From contig JABMLP010000046.1 in NCBI GenBank assembly GCA_013176395.1, positions 1-58,743 of the forward strand: DNA of 58,743 nucleotides, written 5' to 3'. Below the pieces are notes generated by a model, which saw only the letters and a program-made list of their open reading frames with translations, was not told the DNA's origin and ran no database searches. Positions within the stretch are counted from its first letter, which is position 1. Each line of letters starts with the position of its first letter. A program made the translations under genes and the position numbers. Of this stretch, positions 11,339 through 21,692 are shown piece after piece. Origin of the DNA: Venturia oleaginea. Lineage: Eukaryota; Ascomycota; Dothideomycetes; Venturiales; Venturiaceae.

Positions 11339-13519
11339 GCCGTCCCTCATCCCACTTCCTAACCTCACTCATATCCTTCTTCGCCCTCTTCACCTCGGGA
11401 ACAGTGCTATACTCAGAATGCGGAGAACTAGCAATATTCCCAAACCTCGCACTCTGTCTCCTATTCCCAGGAGGCTTCCCACTGCCCGGTCCTTCAACAC
11501 CTTCAATGGTCTGGACAGCACCGATCCATTCCCACACTCTCGAGACATCGCCGTGCTTGCCCTCCCGGACCATAGGTCTACAGTTGCTGTTCCCCTCAAC
11601 CTTGACCTGAACGCGTTCCCAAAGCTTCGCCCTCCTCTTAGCCGAGAACTCATTCCTCAAAACATCATCTCTCAAATGAGACATACTGATATATGGTTCC
11701 GGATAGGCCTCGGGATCAGACGCATGAAGACTCGCTTGGGTAGATAGACGATCCAATGCCATCTCAGCTAACTTCTTGGCCGCCTCCTCTGTAGACCTTG
11801 AAGCAGTGAGGTATACTTTCGTGCTGGGAACAGCGATAAGGGAAAAGACGATTATTGCAATGATCCCAAGATATCTGACCAGCGTTGCTCGGATGGATTG
11901 ACGAAGGGCGCAGAGGAGGGGTTGGTTGGCGAGGGAGGTTGATCGAAGGACTCGGATGCCGCTGTGAGAGGAATAGGTCTAATTAGTTGCCGAAACATAA
12001 TGAGTTAGATGGGTAATTCTTGGGCGGAAAGGGGTAGTGTCAGGACCAACGTTGTGAGGGGGAGTTTGGCTGGTGGATTAGACGTACCCTTCATCTTTGT
12101 GCTCGATCTCATCGCCGTCGAGCATCTCGCCGATCGCTGGCTCCCATAGCGCATCAAATTCTTCTTGTGACATGCGTTTGCTCTTCTTGGCCGAAAGAGT
12201 CGCTTTGAGCTCCTGTTCTGATATGAAAGGTGACGTTGGTGGCTTTGCTTCTCCTTTAATCGGCTCCTTGCACTTGTGTGCTGCGTTTTGCTCCCGCAGT
12301 TTTCTCGACCCCGCGTCGAGTGACAACAGCAACGCGCTGGGACTTGTCGCTATCTGGTTCGCAAGTGGGTGGCAGAGGGACCAATCCACCAAAAGAAAGT
12401 GGATGTGGTTTCAACATGAAGTCTGTCTCACACGCAGTCCCCAGCTTCCCGGAACAAATAGCGTGCGGTGGACATGGCTGGCAAACAGCTTGCGCCCATT
12501 CTGGTATCGTGATTCCCTGCAGATCTGAGGATGGATCACGGCCAACTCCACAGTATCCCACTTCAAGCTTCTCATTGCGATAAGCAAACCCAACAGCTGC
12601 GAGCATAATAGATAGAGTCAAAGCTCCAACTGTCAAGCCGCCAGAACCGTTCTTCTTCTTTCGGCGGGATACCACAGCCAGTGTGCCATTTTTTTGCTGT
12701 TCGGCGATCTCCTGGGCTTCTTCTGGTGTGAACTCTTCACCCGCTGGAATGAGCTCTTGCTCTTCAGGCTCTTCTTTCTTTCTCCGTCCAAGCAGAGGTA
12801 CGTTGAAAGTGGGAGAAGTGTGTGGTTTGATGGGGCCGCCCTGCCGAACATGGGGACCTTCTGTCCTCCGTCTGCTTGACATACTCCTTCTCTTTGCCCT
12901 CGCTTCCGACGGATTCAGGGTTTTACGTCGTCCGCCTGCAGGTTCTTGCGGTGGTGAGCTACCACTTTGAAACGGGTTCTCGGAGGTGAATGGACTGTCG
13001 GCAGCTGGACGTGGCCATCCCTCGGGTTCAGATTCTCCGACCTTTATCGCAGGAGTAGTACTATGTCGTGTACGTCGCGTAGCTGGTCTGACCTCTGGCT
13101 CAGCATCTAAAGATCGCGCATGCTTGATGGTAGTTCGTCGATGCGATGTTGAAGGCTCTGGCAGTAGCTGCAGCGTAGCATCGTTATCCTCTTCTGGCGA
13201 CGCTCTCGTCCCCCTCCGGACCGTCGACCTCCTTGTCGTTGGCGGTGGTTCCGGAATAGCGTCCTCGCCGTCGTCGACAGTGCTCGCTTGGCTGGACGGT
13301 ACATCCACAATGCCCCTCGATGATGGCTTCAAACCGTCTTCTCGCTGAAAGTAGCTTCTTTGCTTGGGGCATGACCTCGTCATTGAACAACTGGACAAGC
13401 TGAGGCTTCTTCGCATTTGATGGATAGGTGACATCGTGCGTCACCAAGACATTGCGTAGTTTCGGTACTGTAAGCGAGTTGGGATCGAAGCCAGGCTCGA
13501 GATAATCCAAGTCGTCCAT
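11328..13519 (-). CDS. HEH1: Inner nuclear membrane HeH/MAN1-type protein, two frameshifts
   Basis: Exon 1 is 13519-12088 and exon 2 is 11961-11328, with a 126-nt intron (donor GTACGT, acceptor CACAG). The product matches the fungal Src1/Heh1 plan. An N-terminal helix-extension-helix domain (LDYLEPGFDPNSLTVPKLR, then VTYPSNAKKPQLVQLFND) is followed by a long Ser/Arg-rich nucleoplasmic region. Transmembrane segment 1 lies near LTVGALTLSIMLAAVGFAY. A lumenal Cys-rich part (VGYCGVG, CQPCPPHAICSG) leads to segment 2 (YLGIIAIIVFSLIAV) and a MAN1/Src1 C-terminal domain (SHLRDDVL, LWERVQVKVEGNSN, VWEWIGAV). Yeast members tether chromatin and assist nuclear pore assembly. ATG 13519 was chosen because the HeH domain starts right after it. 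Two single-base frame changes break it: one near 13330-13345 after the HeH domain, and one extra A at the run 12300-12303. Confidence 0.85.
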
Positions 13520-13836
13520 AGCTTTGGCGATACGAGCTGCGGTTAGGAAGCTGGAGAGCCGGTGACTGTGATTCGATGAGGCGCAAACGAGTTTGCAGCA
13601 AAGCGGCAGCGTATGCTTGCGCTTGGTCTGATCTGGCTGGAAGGAGAGGGTGTTGAGCAAGCTAAAATGCGATGTTGTGCAAGCTAGAGTGCGACGTGGA
13701 GGAGGCGGCAGGCAGCGCTGAATGTTTGGTGCAGGTGATGACATAGCGGTCGATAAAAACAAACAATGAAAACGACAAGGAACTCTCTGGGTTGATCAGC
13801 TGACCTGTGCTAGTCTAGTGCAGTGATTGGCTTTAG
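13520..13836. promoter_or_regulatory. Upstream region of HEH1
   Basis: The HEH1 frame stays open upstream to 13762 but that extension is low in information, so it is probably leader. A TGATCAGCTGA-like palindromic patch lies near 13793-13803. The first transposon remnant begins soon after. Confidence 0.3.
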
Positions 13837-13858
13837 CTAATGGATGGCGAATATATCA

Positions 13859-14206
13859 TCAGCCTTGTCCCGAGCTCCATTGCATGTGAAGGAGTCCATT
13901 TTCCTTGCTTTGTTTATCCGCCATATCTGCCACCTCACACAGCCGGGGCGCAAACCCTCGCAAATCGAGGTCGAGGATATATTGGACAAGCGTTTGCTCT
14001 TCTGTTGCAGTGAGCTTATGGGAGTTTGGGCGAGTTTGAGATGGAGAGGTAATTCCGCAGAGCCGATCAGAGAGCCTTTGGTGTTTAAGGTTGAAGGCTG
14101 CAGCAGCGCGCCGTAGGCTTTGAAATTGGCCAGAGGTATAGGCCTGAAGAGCGAGATCAATTCTGCCTTTTTCTTGAGCGGCTATCGCGTTGCGTTGTTG
14201 AGACAT
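13859..14206 (-). pseudogene. Pogo/Fot1-type transposase, N-terminal fragment
   Basis: The frame starts at ATG 14206 with MSQQRNAIAAQEKGRIDLAL, the usual start of these transposases. It reads through a psq-like helix-turn-helix (FQSLRRAAAAFNLKHQRLSDRL) and into the CENP-B-type second DNA-binding region (HKLTATEEQTLVQYILDLD, GFAPRLCEVADMADK). It then leaves the family and stops at 13859. No DDE domain follows, so this is a 5' fragment. Its closest relative in the window is the element at 40111-41929, whose product also begins MSQQ and has the same EVADMADK block. The upstream sequence merges with the left TIR of the neighbouring element. Confidence 0.7.
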
Positions 14207-14334
14207 TGCGTATTGAAGAGGATAAGGGCTGTGCCAAGGAAAAGTGGCCGGCCACACCACCGAGCGGTACACATTTTCGTATCCTCATCAAATACTCTAT
14301 TATGCACCAATAAATCTCTCATTTTTAAATATTC

Positions 14335-15998
14335 CTATCTATATTTCTGACAGTTCATTGCAAAATGGTCACCACTACGACAAATAAAACAAGTAATTAC
14401 AATGTTCTCCTCTTCATTTGGTGGTTCTTCCTCAATATAAGGCTCTTGATCAACCTGGTTACTGCTGATAACCGAAGCTTCTTTAGAAAGTTGAAGTAAG
14501 CTTGAGCCCTCTGCAACAGTTAAAGCGCTTGATTGACTAATACATCTCCTTTTTAGTTGCCTCTTTCGCTTCTGCCTCTCATTTGCAGCCCTTAATTTCT
14601 CATTTTTCGCAGCTAGTAAAGCGGCGCCTTGCATCGCGATCTGGCAGCCCTTGACAAGCTGATTAAGGGCTTGATCTGTTGGTCTTGGTGGACTTTTTGA
14701 ACGTCTCTTAAGATAGCCTTTGATTGTAGCTACCTACAGCTCTAACTGGGTTAGATTCTGAGGTGTTTCTGGTTGCCATTGCTCTTGGTTTGCGGCCAAG
14801 GGCGCTGTAGGGGTAGATGGCCTAATCTGGATGGTTGAAAGTACCTGATCTGGATCAAAAGGTACGAGACCGGCAGCAGTGAAGCTGCGTTGAATATTGT
14901 TTAGTGTGAGGGCACTAATTCGAGCAATTTTAAAGGCGTGAAGGAACTCAATTTTGTCGATATGATTTATGCCAAGCCTCATATATTCCGAGACTTGGTG
15001 GCCGTAGGTACGCTTGAGGACCGAAAAACAACCAATATCGAGAGGTTGAAGAATATGTAATGAATGCGGTGGCATACAAAGAGTAATAATCATCCGGTCT
15101 GCACAAAATTGATCAAATTCTGGCGTTGCGTGGCTGCCGTGGCCATCCAGAATTAGTAGTCGATAACTACCAACCTTTCTTGCGGCTGTATTTGGCTCGA
15201 AAACCTCTTTTAACCAATGTAATCCAAGCTTGTCATTAGTCCATCCATTTGTACTCAAAGCGATTGTCCAATCAGGCGGTAGATTGTTGTTTTCGTACCA
15301 AGATGATATATGTACCTTGCCTTTAAAGATCACCATCGGCGGGAGGCTCCAACCCAGCGTATTAATCGATTCGATTGCCGTAACCCATTCGCGATCGCCA
15401 GGCTTTAATTGAGGGGGTCTGCCACGCCTATCTGAGGCAGTAACTACGCGTGAGATACTTGCAAGGCCCATTGCAAAGCCAGTTTCGTTGAAGTTGTAAA
15501 TATCGTTATTGAGGATGCCGTATTTAGCGATTGTGTTTTGTACAAGCCGAAACCAGGCCCCAATAAGGGCTGGATCTTCGCATCTTGCCCTTTGATTATC
15601 GTAGCTGCGTGAATATCGCGATTTGAGGCTAGGGCGGCGGTTGATGTATCGCTAAGGTCAATTGACACCGATTTTGCAATCTGAGCCTACACGCTGCTCG
15701 AGTACGATTTTTGCCGCATCGCGTACCCCAGTAACGGTCAATGGATAACCTCTTTCATCCATAGACAGTATTCAATGCTCAACGACCTCCTCTTCCGTAT
15801 CCGTAAGCTTTTGGCAATTTGGGCGCGAATCGACGCGTGAAGCGCGTCCGCGAAGGCGGGAGGCAAGGGAAGTAAATGGGACAGAATAGGCATCAGCGGC
15901 CTTTCGAATACTTGGAAAATGGCCATTCAAATAAGCGTCATGAAAAGGAGAAGTTGACTCTCTTTCTGAGCCTTTGTATTGACTAGTTGTGGTGGCAT
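14335..15998 (-). pseudogene. DDE transposase of element A, decayed
   Basis: From ATG 15998 (MPPQLVNTKAQKESQLLLF) the frame is broken after about 23 codons, then resumes with a psq-like HTH (NGHFPSIRKAADAYSVPF) and DNA-binding region. Stops replace Trp near EVVEHW and GVNW, consistent with G-to-A change on the coding strand. A long open segment (15471-14734) carries the DDE core: NFNETGFAMG, PGDREWVTAIE, LLILDGHGSHATPEF, CMPPHSLHILQPLDIGCFS. A further frame (14634-14335) has a basic coiled coil (NEKLRAANERQKRKR) and a zinc knuckle, CFICRSGDHFAMNC. The first catalytic Asp is Asn here (NFNE instead of NFDE), so even the core would be inactive. Confidence 0.75.
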
Positions 15999-16049
15999 TG
16001 TGGGTTAATCGATGAGGATACGAAAATGTGTACCGCTCGATGGTGTGTA

Positions 16050-17174
16050 ACGTGTTTCACCACTCACTTGGCCACCCCACTCACTTGGCCACCCCAACCA
16101 CTAAATCTCAAGTCATCGTGCGATAAACCTCCCACAAATACAGCTTTTATTAAAATAATTCTAACAATACATTCTTTACGTATTTGGGCATCGATTAATC
16201 TTATGACCTTGAATACCGCAGCCACTAAATGTTAGTAATGCTCGCTGTCGTACGACGACTTCCTGATCTTGAACACTATTTCTAGAGCTATTTTCGCATC
16301 CCTCGACCAAGAACTGACCTTGTTGAGCTTGTAAAACGCCTCCATATGCAATATATCGTCTACGATACTGTTGCTTCTGTTTTCGTCGTTGGTTCTCTGT
16401 ACAAAGCTTCCTATTCTCTTCTGCAAGTATTACTGCTGAATTCATTGCGACTTGACATCCTTTGATGAGTTGACCAATTGCTTGACTACTTGGGCTCTGA
16501 GATTGGCGATGAAGAAGATTTCAGACGAGCTGAGCCTGCTGCTCAAGCTGAGCTATCGTACGAGGAGCTTCTGACGTCCACTGTGGCGCTACTCTATGGG
16601 GTGTACCTAGTGGTGAGGGCGTCTCTTCAACACGCTGAAACCACGCGTTGATTGTCGCTGGATCTTCGCATTTTGCACGCTGTGAATGGAATCTACGATT
16701 CCACTTCGTAAAAAGCTCCGGCTGAGCGTTGATGAAGCGGGATACCCAGTTCTTCCCGACTAATGACGGTGGAGGATTCGTACCGCGTTTTTCGAGTAAA
16801 GCGTTTGCCATTCGTCGTACGTCGATAATTTGGGGCGGAAATCCTCGTCGATCAAGGTCTAGGATCCACTGAACCAGAGCCTGCTCTTCATGTATTTGTA
16901 ACTTTCTCTTTTGGTGGTTAGATTCGCTTCGTGGTTTACCACCTTGAAGACGAGACTGAAGTGTAGATCGAGGAATATCGTACGACGCTGAGATTTGACG
17001 TTGACTTAAATTTGGATTCGTTTGAAAGCTCTGCTTCGCAAGAAGTAATCTAGCCTCTTTGCAAGCCGATCCGGGGGTTGGTGTTGACATTATCGCGATA
17101 ATTGTACGAAGGGATTAGATTTTTTGGTTGGGTGGCCAAGTGAGTGGGGTGGCCAAGTGAATGGTGAAACACGT
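16050..17174 (-). mobile_element. Pogo-like element E, internally deleted, TA target duplication
   Basis: The ends are near-perfect inverted repeats of about 50 bp beginning ACGTGTTTCACC, each containing two tandem copies of an 18-bp CACTCACTTGGCCACCCC-type unit. TA dinucleotides flank both ends (16048-16049 and 17175-17176). At 1125 bp it is shorter than the 1.8-kb relatives in this window, because the catalytic part of the transposase gene is missing. Confidence 0.8.
16176..17090 (-). pseudogene. Deleted transposase of element E: DNA-binding domain joined to tail, no DDE core
   Basis: Frame 17090-16521 (189 codons) has the N-terminal half of a pogo transposase: KEARLLLAKQSFQ, an HTH with ISASYDIPRSTLQSRLQGGK, HEEQALVQWILDLDRRGF and GKNWVSRFINAQPELFTKWNR. 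After CEDPATINAWFQRVEE it jumps directly to tail sequence (QWTSEAPRTIAQLEQQAQLV), skipping the region with NFDE, the LDGH and the final Asp. A second frame, 16445-16176, continues with a basic stretch and a knuckle CGIQGHKINRC. The 189-residue product is intact as an open frame, so a DNA-binding-only protein could be made. Expression is unknown. Confidence 0.75.
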
Positions 17175-17205
17175 TACCGCTCGATGGTGGATTACGTTAT
17201 ACGTA

Positions 17206-19021
17206 ACGTACTTTACAAGCGAGTGGGCCACCCAAGCGAGTGGGCCATCTCACAAACGTAAACCGCCTTCGTAACAACGTCGCGTAATGCCTCAACAACA
17301 CGAAAAGCAGAAGATCTATAAAGAAGGAGATATATTCCTTGCTATCTCAGATATCAATTCAAAGCAAATCCAAAGCGAAAGACGCGCTGCAGTAATATAT
17401 AGCGTACCTCGAACAACAGTACTCACCGACGCGCCGGACTGCGCCCTCGACGCGAATACGAGCCGAACTCGAAGCGATTGACAAAGCTAGAAGAGGAGGT
17501 GGTTATAAAGCGTATTCTTAACGAAAGCTTACGCGGCCTACCGCCGTCGAAGGCCTACGTACAAGATATGGCTAATAAACTACTAGGAGGGTGGGAAGCC
17601 TGTTGGCAAGAACTGGGTTAACAACTTGGTAAAGCGTACGCCAGAGCTTACCACCCGATGGAGCCGTCCATACGATCGCCAGCGAGCTGCCTGCGAAGAC
17701 CCGGCGGTTATTATACCCTGGTTCACACTTGTTCAGAGGATAAAGGCAGAGTACGGTATCATAGACGAGGATACCTACAATTTTGATGAATCTGGCTTCT
17801 TAATAGGCAAGATGTCGTCTCACCTAGTCGTTACAGGCTCAGAGAACCCTGGCAAGCAGAAAAAACTACAGCCAGGCGATCGTGAGTGGGTTACCCTGAT
17901 ACAAGGCGTCGGTTCAACAGGGAAGACGATCGCACCCTTCCTTATCTTTGCGGGCAAGGTCCTCATCTCTACTTGGTTCGAAGGCATCCCTCACGACTAG
18001 ATTATTTAAGTTAGCCCCAATGGCTGGACGAACAATAACCTAGCGCTTGCCTGGCTTGAACACTTTGACACGTATACGAAACCAATTGGAGTATACAGAC
18101 TACTTATTATCGACGGCCATGAGAGCCATTGCTCGGTCGATTTTCAGGATCTATGTAGAGAGAGGAAGATTATTACTCTCTGTATGCCTCCACACTCGTC
18201 GCACCTGTTACAGCCTCTTGACGTTGCCTGCTTCTCGCCATTGAAGCGTAGGTATGGCGATGAGATCTCGGCCTTGGCACGCAACCATACCTACCATATA
18301 TCAAAAGAAGACTTCCTACCAGCATTCAAAGCAGCCTACGACAAGGCATCTTCAAGGGAGAATATCTGCGCAGGGTTTAGAGCAGCTGGACTAATCCCAC
18401 ACAACTCAGATGCAGTGTTATCGAAGCTTGATGTGAGGCTACGTACGCCGACTCCACCACGATCAGGTACCGTCGCATGGGAGGCAAAGACACCGCGCAA
18501 CGCCCACGAAATTGAGGCGCAGGCAACGCTTATTCGAAAGAGGATGCAAAAGCGCCCAGGATCCTCTGCAAGTTCTATTGATGAGCAGGTCAGGCAGTTG
18601 AGTAAAGGCGCGCAGCAGATAGCACATGAAATGGTGTTAATGCGCGAAGAAACAGCGCGTCTTCGAGACGCAATTGAGGCAGTTACAAAGCGTAAGAGTC
18701 GCAAAAGGAGACATACGGATTGAGCAGACCTTGACAGCTGGTGAAGTAACTGACTTAGTTACTATAAGGGAGGGTGGTAATCGTAACGATGGTGAGAAGC
18801 CTGCGAAGAGGGTACGTGGAGAGAGGTACTGCGGCCGTTGCGGCGAGACTGGGCATAACTCCCGCACTTGTGAAGTAGAAATAGAGAATATAGATGATAG
18901 CGAAGCTTCTAAATAATAATATTCTATTCTATTTAATACTATAAATTGTTGTAGGGTTGCGTAGTATTTTTACGAAGGCGGTTCACGTTTGTGAAGTGGC
19001 TCACTCGCTTGTGAAGTACGT
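17206..19021 (+). mobile_element. Pogo/Fot1-like DNA transposon D, 1816 bp, TA target duplication
   Basis: Inverted ends begin ACGTACTT(T/C)ACAAGCGAGTG and extend about 60 bp inward (17206-17275 and 18960-19021), including a shared AACCGCCTTCGTAA. The left end shows tandem AAGCGAGTGGGCCA units. TA flanks the element at 17204-17205 and 19022-19023. It lies only 8 bp beyond the outer end of element A. Confidence 0.82.
17287..18916 (+). pseudogene. DDE transposase of element D, several frame breaks
   Basis: It starts MPQQHEKQKIYKEGD at ATG 17287 and loses frame within 65 codons; fragments of the DNA-binding region follow. 17626-18000 carries RQRAACEDPAVIIPWF, YNFDESGFLIG and PGDREWVTLIQG. 18047-18183 gives LIIDGHESH-type sequence in another frame. 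18184-18723 has CMPPHSSHLLQPLDVACFSPLKRRYG and the coiled-coil tail. 18674-18916 ends with a zinc knuckle, CGRCGETGHNSRTC. All three catalytic acidic positions (NFDE, IDGH, PLDV) survive, but at least four frame or stop lesions prevent translation as one protein. Confidence 0.78.
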
Positions 19022-19023
19022 TA

Positions 19024-20597
19024 TCAAATACAGGTTTGATAGGTTATAGATATAAAGAACTACTCTATTTAGATAAGGCCAAACTATACCTTGGTGGGGT
19101 AGGTTGGATAGGTATTATAGAACCTAAGCCCGCTCCAGCAACCGGCCCCGACACCGACCCGTGCGGGTTGGCCCGCCCTGTTGGGGGCCCTATAAATACT
19201 CTACCATGGGGATAAAGAGGCCGTGCGTAGCGGAGCTACCGCGACACGGCAACAAAGAGCATCTGATTTATAAGATATGTTTTATTCGATTACCTCGTGT
19301 TTCATTCCTACCCCGTTTCCTCCTTATCCTTCTGTTCTTGTTGCCTGACTCCTTCCTCCCTACTTGCTACATTCATGCGGCCGTCTCGAAGCTCCGCTCT
19401 CTCTTTGGCGTATTTCGTCCCAATTCGTCCATCCGCCGCCCCCTTGTCTGCCGCCTCTATTTGGAATCGGATCACACCCTGCTTCCCTAGATCTTCCTGT
19501 TGCTCTTGTATCAATCATACTCTCTTTCCTTCCTCTTGCTCGTGTAAGCCCCTTTCCCCTCTCTCTTCGTATTATCTCGTACGCGCCCTGGATTTTGTGC
19601 AAACCTGCCGATGCTACTTCTCGTCACTTTGCATTACGGCTAATGGTGTCACAACGGCAAGGGACCGTATCCGTCAGCTCAGCTTGCTCGGCTGCTATCC
19701 TGCCGTCGTTGCTATTGGAGGTAGAGCTGGCTCCGGGTTGAAGAATAGCAAGGGGACAACTGTGGCATGTGATGGCTCTACAACATGGTCTAGTGACCTA
19801 TTCGCTACAGATAAGCTGCGGTAACAATGTGGTAGAGAGGGCTGTTCTAGGTCGTCGAGCCGTGAGGTGCTGAGTGAGTAGCAAGTGACTTACATTCCAG
19901 GCAGCTTTTTCCCCTTATAGAATGGGGATTCATGTAGCAGCACCGTGCATGATGGAACGCTGTAGCGACGGAATGCCAGCCCCGAGGGTCGCCTCCCATC
20001 CAATGAAGATGAGCAGGCGTTGACGACATGAACGAGGCCCTTCCACTAATGATGCCAATTTGGCAAAGAAGGAGGAGGAAAGGGTCATAACCACCCTACG
20101 TCCACGGTGTGTGCGGCACAGTTGACCGGCGCCTTTAACTACATTGTAGTGGAGTATACGGGCATCCTTGCTTGAGAACGTCGCTGTGGCCTTCTAATTC
20201 GCCCCCGTCACTATCAGCAGCATCAAAGCGTCCCTGTGTCGCCTGACCATTTTCAGTGCCGCACACAAACTCACTAGAAGTTTTTATTGCGTCAGCATGG
20301 GCGTTATACTTAGCTCAGTGCTATTTCGAGGCCTGGTGTTAAATTTGACGAAGTCTTGTGCGAGTCACAGACTTTTCGCCAGCGCACTCTTGTATTAAGC
20401 AGGGGTTATATGTGACCTGTCGCATATCTTGCAAGGACTAACGGCGAGGTTGAGCTATATCTAGGCAACATACACCCTTTGGCTAATTGTCCTTCTAACT
20501 TGATCGTGAATAAATATCGCTGTTCCCCATACACTCAGCATCATTATCCAACACCGTTACTTCCGTATCGCCAAACATCATCAACCTCTGCCGAAAG
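19024..20597. other. Gene-poor stretch between transposons
   Basis: No gene that I can support. The first 200 bases pass from AT-rich to GC-rich; a TATAAATA lies near 19191 and a possible hairpin at 19220-19250 (GCCGTG..CACGGC around GTAGC..GCTAC). From 19290 to 19620 the plus strand is strongly T/C-rich, giving Ser/Leu/Pro-rich plus frames and charged minus frames (19308-19602) that I do not trust. The rest shows nothing recognisable. Confidence 0.4.
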
Positions 20598-20806
20598 ATG
20601 GCTATACCTCAGCCCTGCATGCATTGCCGAAAGGAGAATGCTGCAAATTCAGGCGAAAAATGCCAGAATTGTAATTTCCATCCTTGGCAAATTTGCAACC
20701 ATCCTGACTGCGGAAGTCTCCCCCCTATTAAGCACGAACCGAAGTAAGTTATGAAGACCATGATGATGTGAGAATAAACACTAACTTGATGAGCTATAGG
20801 AGCTGA
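20598..20806 (+). CDS. Small Cys-rich protein, 50 residues, two exons
   Basis: Exon 1 is 20598-20743 and exon 2 is 20800-20806. The intron has a consensus GTAAGT donor, an ACTAAC branch site and a CTATAG acceptor, so the junction is well supported by sequence. Splicing adds one codon and moves the stop by only a few bases. The product begins MAIPQPCMHCRKEN and contains CQNC, then WQICNHPDC: six Cys in three pairs plus several His, a pattern that suggests zinc binding. There is no signal peptide, so it does not look like a classical secreted effector. I recognise no family. It sits between transposon clusters. Confidence 0.5.
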
Positions 20807-21477
20807 GGTCGATCTATCACTCTCTTGGTACACGAACATGATTGCTATCAGCTACAGATATCGGGTGGTAGGAGAATTCGAATTTTTCGAAGATATTCTT
20901 GCACGCAAACCCTAGTTGTAGAACACTCGCTCGTTTTATTCAATACTTGAAATTCAGATGACCTTTAAAACTGACACATAACACGTTCGCTATTTTTCAC
21001 TTGTGATGATATCTTTGTTTTCTCTAGCGATAAACTCGCCTTCCGATAATGAAGCTCCAATTCTTGTAAGAAAAATCCTGTCGCCTCCCAATCAGTTAAA
21101 TCTTCGATTATGGATGTCCATCCTCGTTTTACTTTCCAATCTCATATACAACACGGAGGAATGACTTGAAGGTTTGGATTCGAACATTCCATGAATTTTC
21201 GCCGGAACTGCTGAAATCGCGGGGAACTGTCGACTCTAGCAAGGCGGTAACTTGTCTGACTGCAGCAGGAAGTTGAGATTTCTCTATACTCTGTAGCTCG
21301 ACACCGGTCTCTATAAGAGTAGTTTTCAGATATACTACTCCATCCTTTTTCCACAAATGAAGAAACTTTGGAACACAGATTGTGGTACTCTTAGGGATAA
21401 ACTAAAGTGCCGCAGCTCCATTGCAGAGGCGATCGACGCTGTAAGGATTTGTTGCTGGATTATTTTATTATCCTAAC
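20807..21477. other. Flank of the copia element with one orphan exon-like frame
   Basis: Apart from the minus-strand frame listed next, I see nothing here. A T/A-rich run ends in CTAAC immediately before the copia LTR. Confidence 0.4.
21129..21402 (-). pseudogene. Orphan open frame, possible gene remnant
   Basis: The minus strand is open from 21402 to a stop at 21129 (about 90 codons) with normal protein composition: LHLWKKDGVVYLKTTLIETG, LPAAVRQVTALLEST, SWNVRIQTFKSFLRVVYEIG. It starts right after a stop codon, and the only ATG comes 15 codons in. It may be the last exon of a host gene whose front was lost or displaced by the adjacent insertions. No family recognised. Confidence 0.3.
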
Positions 21478-21668
21478 TGTTACGTTGAACGAGCAAAACA
21501 GAGTTATTCGGAAGTAGATTCAACACGAACTTAACGATAGGAGCCGATGAACAGAACGAGTTTCACCCTGTGACTTGACTGTATTGACTAAGGAGGTTAA
21601 GTACACCGTGGCATCTTTCACGTGCACTATGCCTGAGGTATCAAGGACTGGCATGCCACTGTTCAACA
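21478..21668 (-). repeat. 3' LTR of the copia element
   Basis: 191 bp, TGTT..AACA ends. It differs from the LTR at 28780-28970 by a single base that I can see, but lacks a 42-bp stretch present in its own partner LTR. Confidence 0.85.
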
Positions 21669-21692
21669 CTCCCACTCATGCCTAGACCTTAG

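Larger units (their letters stand above)
14253..17197 (-). mobile_element. Pogo/Fot1-like DNA transposon A, interrupted by a second element in its right TIR
   Basis: The transposase reads on the minus strand from 15998 to 14335. Terminal repeats of the form CACACCA(T/C)CGAGCGGTACA, continuing CATTTTCGTATCCTCATC, occur inverted at about 14253-14290 and 16006-16046. On the right a second copy of the CGAGCGGT subrepeat, with the outer sequence ending ACGT|TA, appears only at 17177-17199, after an 1125-bp insertion at a TA. The right terminus is therefore split by element E. On the left only the inner subrepeat is found, next to a GGCCGGCC patch, so that end is truncated or rearranged. Confidence 0.6.

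Noticed and set aside
12097..13348. Plus-strand frames of up to 143 codons
   Set aside because: Antisense shadows of HEH1, which has clear domains on the minus strand.
19220..19250. Hairpin that could suggest a tRNA or other structured RNA
   Set aside because: No cloverleaf, no A or B box; only a simple stem.
19308..19602. Charged minus-strand frames resembling a gag fragment
   Set aside because: They arise from the same biased tract; no capsid or knuckle motif is present.
19297..19824. 175-codon plus frame
   Set aside because: Ser/Leu/Pro composition follows from a T/C-rich tract; only the last 50 residues look protein-like and no start or homologue supports it.
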